NCBI GenBank assembly: GCA_026075535.2
Contig: AP026546.1
Span: 7,068,001 to 7,132,000, forward strand
Origin: Tricholoma matsutake
Lineage: Eukaryota > Basidiomycota > Agaricomycetes > Agaricales > Tricholomataceae
Direction of reading: 5' to 3'
Length of the DNA: 64,000 nt
Each line of letters opens with the position of its first letter. Within the stretch, counting starts at the first letter, position 1. The notes under the pieces are model-generated. The model had not been told where the DNA came from and did not search any database. It saw only the letters and a list, made by a program, of their open reading frames with translations. Shown here piece after piece: positions 60,034 through 64,000 of the stretch. Position numbers and translations under genes: made by a program.

Positions 60034-60483
60034 CTAAAAAACAAAAGAAACATATGAGTTAGTTTATAAAAACAAAAAGCAAATAAATAAAAAACTTACA
60101 TAGGGCCCAAACAACATAGATTGCATTGTTTGGGCCCACATTCCATCCAGTCAGCTCGTTTGCAGGTGGTGGTGGAGTGGGCATGGGAGTGGTGGTGGTG
60201 GAGTGGGCATGGGAGTGGTGGTGGTGGAGTGGGCATGGGAGTGGTGGTGGTGGAGTGGGCATGGGAGTGGTGGTGGTGGGTGTCCATGCAGTGGTGGTGG
60301 TGGGTGTCCATGCAGTGGTGGTGGTGGGTGTCCATGCAGTGGTGGTGGTGGGTGTCCATGCAGTGGTGGTGGTGGTAGAATGGAGAGGAGGAGGAAGGCA
60401 GCAGTGTCATCGAGAGTGGTGGTGATGGTTGATGAGCTGGCAGTGTTGATGATGTGGCTGTGTGCTTTGTCATGCACAGCCAC
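60034..60483 (-). other. spliced Pro/His-rich unit in C
   Basis: On the minus strand a low-complexity frame (repeats of PPPPLHGHP and MPTPP, from tandem CCACCACC units at 60170-60370) leads to NELTGWNVGPNNAIYVVW and intron 60034-60099 (GTAAGT, branch CTAAC, TTTTTTAG; 66 nt). It corresponds to the unit at 35778-36251 in B. Whether a protein is made is unknown. Confidence 0.4.
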
Positions 60484-60525
60484 CCCAATGGTACCTAGAG
60501 CAGTTAGTAGACATACCTTGTAAGT

Positions 60526-60600
60526 CTATGTGGTGTAGTGGTTATATTGGCTGTGCTAAAATGTTGTTGTCTAATGCCTAGGGTTCAATTCTGGCTCATG
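60526..60600 (+). ncRNA. tRNA-like module, right end of C
   Basis: A-box-like TGGTGTAGTGG (60531-60541) and B-box-like GGGTTCAATTCT (60581-60592), 50 bases apart as in tRNA genes, on the plus strand and pointing to the right end of C. Acceptor-stem pairing is absent. Confidence 0.5.
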
Positions 60601-62072
60601 ACATTTATTTCCTTACTTAGTAGTAAGGACTCCTGGTTCAATCCTACTGGATTCCTCATAGTCCAAGTCCTGGGGAATTTCTGGAATAGTACCAGAATTT
60701 ACCAGGATTATACCAGGAATCCACCAGGAATCATACTGGAAGAGAAACAGCCAGGAATAAACCATTTGGTGGACAATGGCTGAAGCAGGGACTACCAGGA
60801 TTCCTCCAGGAATATGTGGGGCAGTGTAAAGAGCTCCTTCAAACACTAGGTAGCAGTGCAAACCCCAACTCTTTGAGAGCAAAGAAAGCACACAAAGTTT
60901 TCACCAAGTGACCCAGGAAGCCCAACCTAGTGACTGGCACATGAGAAAGGGAGAGGTACCAAAAGAGGCAGAGAAGACAAAGGTGTGCAACTTTTGTTAC
61001 ATTGTATTCGATCACTTCACAGTTCTGCTGTGTTTTAGGCAGCTCTTGAGCTTCATCTTCATGTCCTGTGGTGTCTACTACACCAGAGCACTGTTCCACC
61101 AAAGGTCATTGCTGAAGACAAAGTACAATTCAATCAGCATTATTCGTCTGAAGCACAGCTCCAAAACTCAGTAACATCCAGTCTTGATGACAACTCAGGT
61201 AGAATACAAAATGCCAAAGCCAAGGTAGCTGAGCTCCTCAGCTCTCTCTCAGATGGGATGATTGCTGCAAACATCAGGTGCATCCAAGAATGTCATTTGT
61301 TACTCATCTTTAGAACTGTGGCATGCCTTGGGCTTGCAAAGTGGGCACCCAATGTCCTGAGTGGTGATCCTGAGTCCATTTACAATCTACTCCATGAACA
61401 TATTGCACTCAAGACATTTGAGCAGGTCTCAGCTGCATATGGGTATAGTCACATGGGAGCTAACCTGTCTTGTGTCCACAACTTTGCACTCATGTGCAAA
61501 TTTTACCAAAGTTTTGTCTTCTCCTATATGTATGGGCTTGCAAAGTCAGAGGCAAAGAGTCCAGGGAGTGTTGTGAAAGGAAAGCAGATGATTTCAGTGT
61601 GAAAGAGACATAATACTGTGCATATTTGCTTCTATTGAAGTGTGGATTACACTGAGACAAGTTCAATAGCTCACTAGTGGCAGAGTTGAAGTATTCAAAG
61701 CACAAGGCTTCAATGATCAAGCCTTGGCCTTGGCTAATGAAAACGAGGCCCATTCTGATGATGAGTTGGCAGAAGGGGGCACAGACTCAGTCTACCACAT
61801 CAAGGAGAAGGAGGGTTGGGCAACAGGGGTGGCTGTGTTCTTCCGTATGGCAGACAAACAATGCCAGCAGATGAATAAAAGCAAAAGCAGTTGCTTCAAG
61901 TGAGTTCAAGTGTCATTCCCTCTTATCATTGGCTAATTTTATAATTACAGAACTGAGCGATGCCATGAAGACCCTCCAATGCCAAAGCAATCAAAGCTTC
62001 TCGCACTCCCAAAGTCAGTCCCAATTGATTGTCTCTGCTTGATGACAGACTGGATCAGGGCAGTTGGTCACA

Positions 62073-62660
62073 TGTTACAATTTTCCTTGTAACTCATGAG
62101 ACCTGACCGACCCAATGTACCCGACGATCCCCTCCAGACAGGAGGCACTCCCTGATTCATGCTTAGAGCATGTCCTTGACACCAGACACACACACGATGC
62201 ATGCCGACAACATGCATTCGATCCCCTTCCTGCAGAAGGCACCCTTGATGCATGGTGACTCCATGCACCCAAACCCATTCCTACACATGCTGTGATATGA
62301 CAGCCCCTTGACATGAGGCTTATTGTTTCTATTCTTACTTGATATGCATCTATCTTTCCAAGTGGATGATAAGGACCTCCCTTGTAGTATTATAAGTACT
62401 GCAACTCATAGTAGGGATGTCCTTAGTTTAGATCTAGGCAATCTACAGCTTTAACTTGTGAACTCGTGAACTTACTTGAAACCACTAAGGAAGCCCCTTA
62501 GTGCACGAACCCAAACGACTCTATGCAGAAGGCCTGCTAGAGTGCACTATCCATCTTATGTCGGATGCTCCAAGTAAGACTAGTACCGAACGACTTGTCA
62601 AGGAAGCACCTTGTCAAACGACATCGACTAGATCAAGTAGTTAAGGCTTTGCCCTTAACA
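62073..62660 (+). repeat. 5' LTR of Gypsy J
   Basis: 588 bp, against 664 bp in I, so it carries deletions. Begins TGTTACAATTTT and ends CCCTTAACA. TATAAGTA at 62391 is followed 33 bases later by TAGTTTAGATCT (62424-62435), the presumed transcript start. Confidence 0.88.
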
Positions 62661-62662
62661 TA

Positions 62663-62674
62663 AGATCTAAACTA
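62663..62674 (+). promoter_or_regulatory. Gypsy J self-priming primer-binding site
   Basis: AGATCTAAACTA, an exact complement of the LTR stretch 62424-62435 and identical to the site of I. Confidence 0.75.
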
Positions 62675-62706
62675 TCTGCTAGCCCACCTACCTAGGTGTA
62701 GGCAAT

Positions 62707-63843
62707 ATGTCTCAAAACACACCACAACAACCTGGGTCTAGACAAACCCCAGACTGACCACCAAGAGAAGTGGAACTACAGCCAGGTTCATCTTGGTACC
62801 GATACAACAGAAGACTAGTCCGTTACTCGACCCCAGCACAGCGTTGGTTCTACAGATCAACCGACAGACAAAGAGGAGATTTCCTCACTGATGAAGACTT
62901 CAAACAACCACACACACCCCCACCCAAAACATCTACCCACTTCCTAACAGACAAAATTGATGACCTCTATATCCAGATGTCTGAACCCGCTGCAACCACA
63001 CCCATGATGTCCATAAAGGACATTTGAATCCGATCACCCATGGACTTCTCAGGAGAGCAGACCAAGACTGCCAAGTTCCTGCAGGAGATAGACCTATACC
63101 TGTGAATCAATGACCGGGTCTATGACATGAACAACAAGAAGATCATCTTCACACTGTCCTTCATGGATGGAGGGACAGCAGCTGCCTGGGCGCAGGCATT
63201 TGTCAACCAACACCAATCCGAGGGACTCAGAGAATAAGCAGACTTCAGACAGAAGGTCCTAGAGGCCTTCTCACTGATTGACAATGCCAGAATGGCAAAG
63301 ACAGAGATTAAGAATCTCAAACAAGGTTCAGGGAACCTCAAAGAATATGTGGCGAGTTTCCACATCCTGAAAGACAGGATGGGAATCACCAAAGATGCAG
63401 CCATGATTGAGTACTTCATGGATGGACTGCACCCCAAATTACTGAAGAGGGTACACACAATGGAGACGGCACCCAACACTCTCAAAGGCTGGATAAAGGC
63501 AGCTTTGAAATATGAAGGCCAATGGAAATGGGCCATGGCAATCCTGGGAAAGACCAGGCAGAACCAGAAGACAAATGAAATGACAAAGAAAGGACAGCCC
63601 TCTCTTGACATCAACCGACTGACGAACCAAGAGTGAGTGGAACACCTCCGAAAGGGATTGTGTTTCATCTGCCACCAACTGGGACACCGATCATCCGACC
63701 ACAGGGATGGAAAGAACCCCACCCAGACAGGGTCAGCACCCCCTCCCTACCGAAACCACTTCACCCAGAAAAAGACTGGGGTGGACACCTACCAGAAGAT
63801 CCACACAATGCTGGATGAACTAGACAAAGAAGAAAAGGAATGA
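62707..63843 (+). pseudogene. Gypsy J gag
   Basis: ATG at 62707 (MSQNTPQQPGSRQTPD) is intact. Stops: TGA 62755-62757, TGA 63025-63027, TGA 63103-63105, TAA 63235-63237 and TGA near 63634. The first and third are at the same codons as in I. Blocks MDFSGEQTKTAKFLQEIDLY, MGITKDAAMIEYFMDGLHPK and CFICHQLGHRSSDH identify gag with a CCHH knuckle. Ends DELDKEEKE, with its stop overlapping the pol start codon. Confidence 0.85.
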
Positions 63844-64000
63844 GCCCTCAACCTTATGGAGGAATCGGGTTTTTAGAACAGCAGCCTGATATGATGCCAG
63901 TCACTGCTGTAGTCTCCCTAGGATCTGTACTCTTAGCTACCATGAATAGACAATCTATGTGCCTGTCTATTCGGGTAGCTGAGTCAGACAACAGGAAAGA
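63840..64000 (+). CDS. start of Gypsy J polyprotein (partial)
   Basis: ATG 63840-63842 overlaps the gag TGA (ATGA). The product starts MSPQPYGGIGFLEQQPDMMP and is open to the window end, matching the N-terminus of the I polyprotein before its protease. Confidence 0.75.
   Translation, partial: MSPQPYGGIGFLEQQPDMMPVTAVVSLGSVLLATMNRQSMCLSIRVAESDNRK

Larger units (their letters stand above)
58527..60836. mobile_element. hAT-like non-coding element C, 2310 bp, relative of B
   Basis: Perfect 8-bp target duplication CTTCAAAC at 58519-58526 and 60837-60844, inside the right terminal repeat of D. Ends are CAGAACTTTACACTCACCC and, inverted, GAGCTCTTTACACTGCCCC. The left subterminal zone has about six 21-bp repeats (AATCCAGTAGGACTCACC core, about 58558-58690), unlike the GGAGTCC repeats of B. 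Internally it matches B: outward tRNA-like modules, both hairpin clusters, the Pro/His-rich frame and the intron. No transposase. Confidence 0.85.
57143..60848. mobile_element. hAT-like element D (about 1.4 kb without C)
   Basis: Perfect 8-bp target duplication GGTAGCAG at 57135-57142 and 60849-60856. The ends TAGTGTTTGAAGGTCCAG and, inverted, the same through the split right repeat (GGACCTTCAAAC at 58515-58526 and ACTA at 60845-60848). C inserted exactly in the right terminal repeat. The interior has a spliceosomal intron (57660-57713) after GGGCCCCAG, a CAAY-rich low-complexity zone, and a hairpin near 58215-58245. No transposase. Confidence 0.8.
57040..62072 (+). pseudogene. decayed multi-exon gene of unknown family, split by D (with C inside) and cut by J
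   Basis: Starts MSDSDAHMQPPADSESGLGE at 57040 and is interrupted at 57142 by D. After D, VCNFC near 60985 hints at a Cys finger. The frame matching the start gives VPPKVIAEDKVQFNQHYSSE, then ECHLLLIFRTVACLGLAKWA, LLHEHIALKTFEQVSAAYGY and VHNFALMCKFYQSFVFSYMY to 61602. A later exon reads EVFKAQGFNDQALALANENE, VYHIKEKEGWATGVAVFFRM and stops at 61903; a next exon (KLLALPKSVPIDCL) is cut by the LTR of J at 62073. TGA and TAG codons interrupt. I do not recognise the family. It follows the 38862-56630 gene on the same strand by about 400 bp, so the two may belong to one unit, host or transposon. Confidence 0.45.
62073..64000 (+). mobile_element. Gypsy element J (same family as I), runs off the right edge
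   Basis: The 5' LTR 62073-62660 is followed by the primer site 62663-62674, gag from 62707 and the start of pol at 63840. Protein blocks match those of I residue for residue in long stretches. It is in the opposite orientation to I and interrupts the 57040-62072 gene. The 3' part lies outside the window, so its target duplication cannot be checked. Confidence 0.88.

Noticed and set aside
34693..60600. Functional tRNA genes
   Set aside because: A and B boxes are present, but acceptor and T stems do not pair and anticodon arms are not recognisable.
24843..63105. Recoding of TGA as an amino acid in the elements
   Set aside because: TGA is too frequent and sits at CGA positions, while sister sequences show other CpG transitions; host genes in the island use TGA and other stops normally.
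1..64000. CRISPR arrays, rRNA genes, bacterial operons
   Set aside because: The repeats found are LTRs, transposon termini or minisatellites; no spacer-repeat pattern, ribosomal RNA or prokaryotic gene layout is present.

Overview
The window looks like a transposon-rich basidiomycete (Agaricomycete) nuclear genome. Supporting signs are short GTRNGY...CTAAY...YAG introns of about 35-65 bp, a KDZ transposase with its CxC2 cysteine cluster, chromodomain Ty3/Gypsy and Ty1/Copia elements, hAT-type elements with 8-bp target duplications, and host genes (BCS1-like AAA ATPase, RING-H2 protein, LRR protein) of fungal type. I cannot name the species.

Layout. 1-8.5 kb: a KDZ transposon region on the minus strand (transposase 1940-5594) flanked by two uncharacterised genes (1-858 and 6737-7770) and by repeats carrying the palindrome TGGGCCCA. 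8.6-9.9 kb: a 5'-truncated LINE whose A-rich tail ends inside a GFA/CENP-V-type gene (9874-10497), leaving it a pseudogene. 10.6-22.8 kb: a gene island, nearly all minus strand, with an unrecognised multi-exon gene, an LRR (RNI-like) protein, a long disordered protein, a three-exon RING-H2 protein and a BCS1-like AAA ATPase. 24.2-64 kb: nested mobile elements.

Nesting, resolved from LTR/TIR pairs and target-site duplications. Gypsy O (24501-38136) sits in a short tandem-repeat array and was itself hit by Gypsy A (24868-30780, in O's chromodomain) and by hAT-like element B (34437-36578, in O's gag zinc knuckle). A decayed plus-strand gene (38862-56630) is split by hAT-like E1 (39085-40237), hAT-like F (40554-41912) and Copia G (42904-56545); G is split between gag and protease by Gypsy I (46688-54637). 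A second decayed plus-strand gene (57040-62072) is split by hAT-like D (57143-60848), which contains hAT-like C (58527-60836), and is cut off by Gypsy J (62073 to the window end), a relative of I in the opposite orientation.

The most unusual content is in B and C. These non-coding hAT-type elements share four copies each of an exactly 31-nt hairpin with compensatory changes between copies, a second cluster of C-run/G-run hairpins, tRNA-like Pol III box modules near both ends pointing outward, and a spliceosomal intron module also found in D. Other points: I and J have a 12-nt self-priming primer-binding site, G has a primer site complementary to the initiator-tRNA anticodon arm, I carries an extra ORF after pol, and the coding regions are broken repeatedly by TGA where CGA (Arg) is expected, the mark of CpG deamination.
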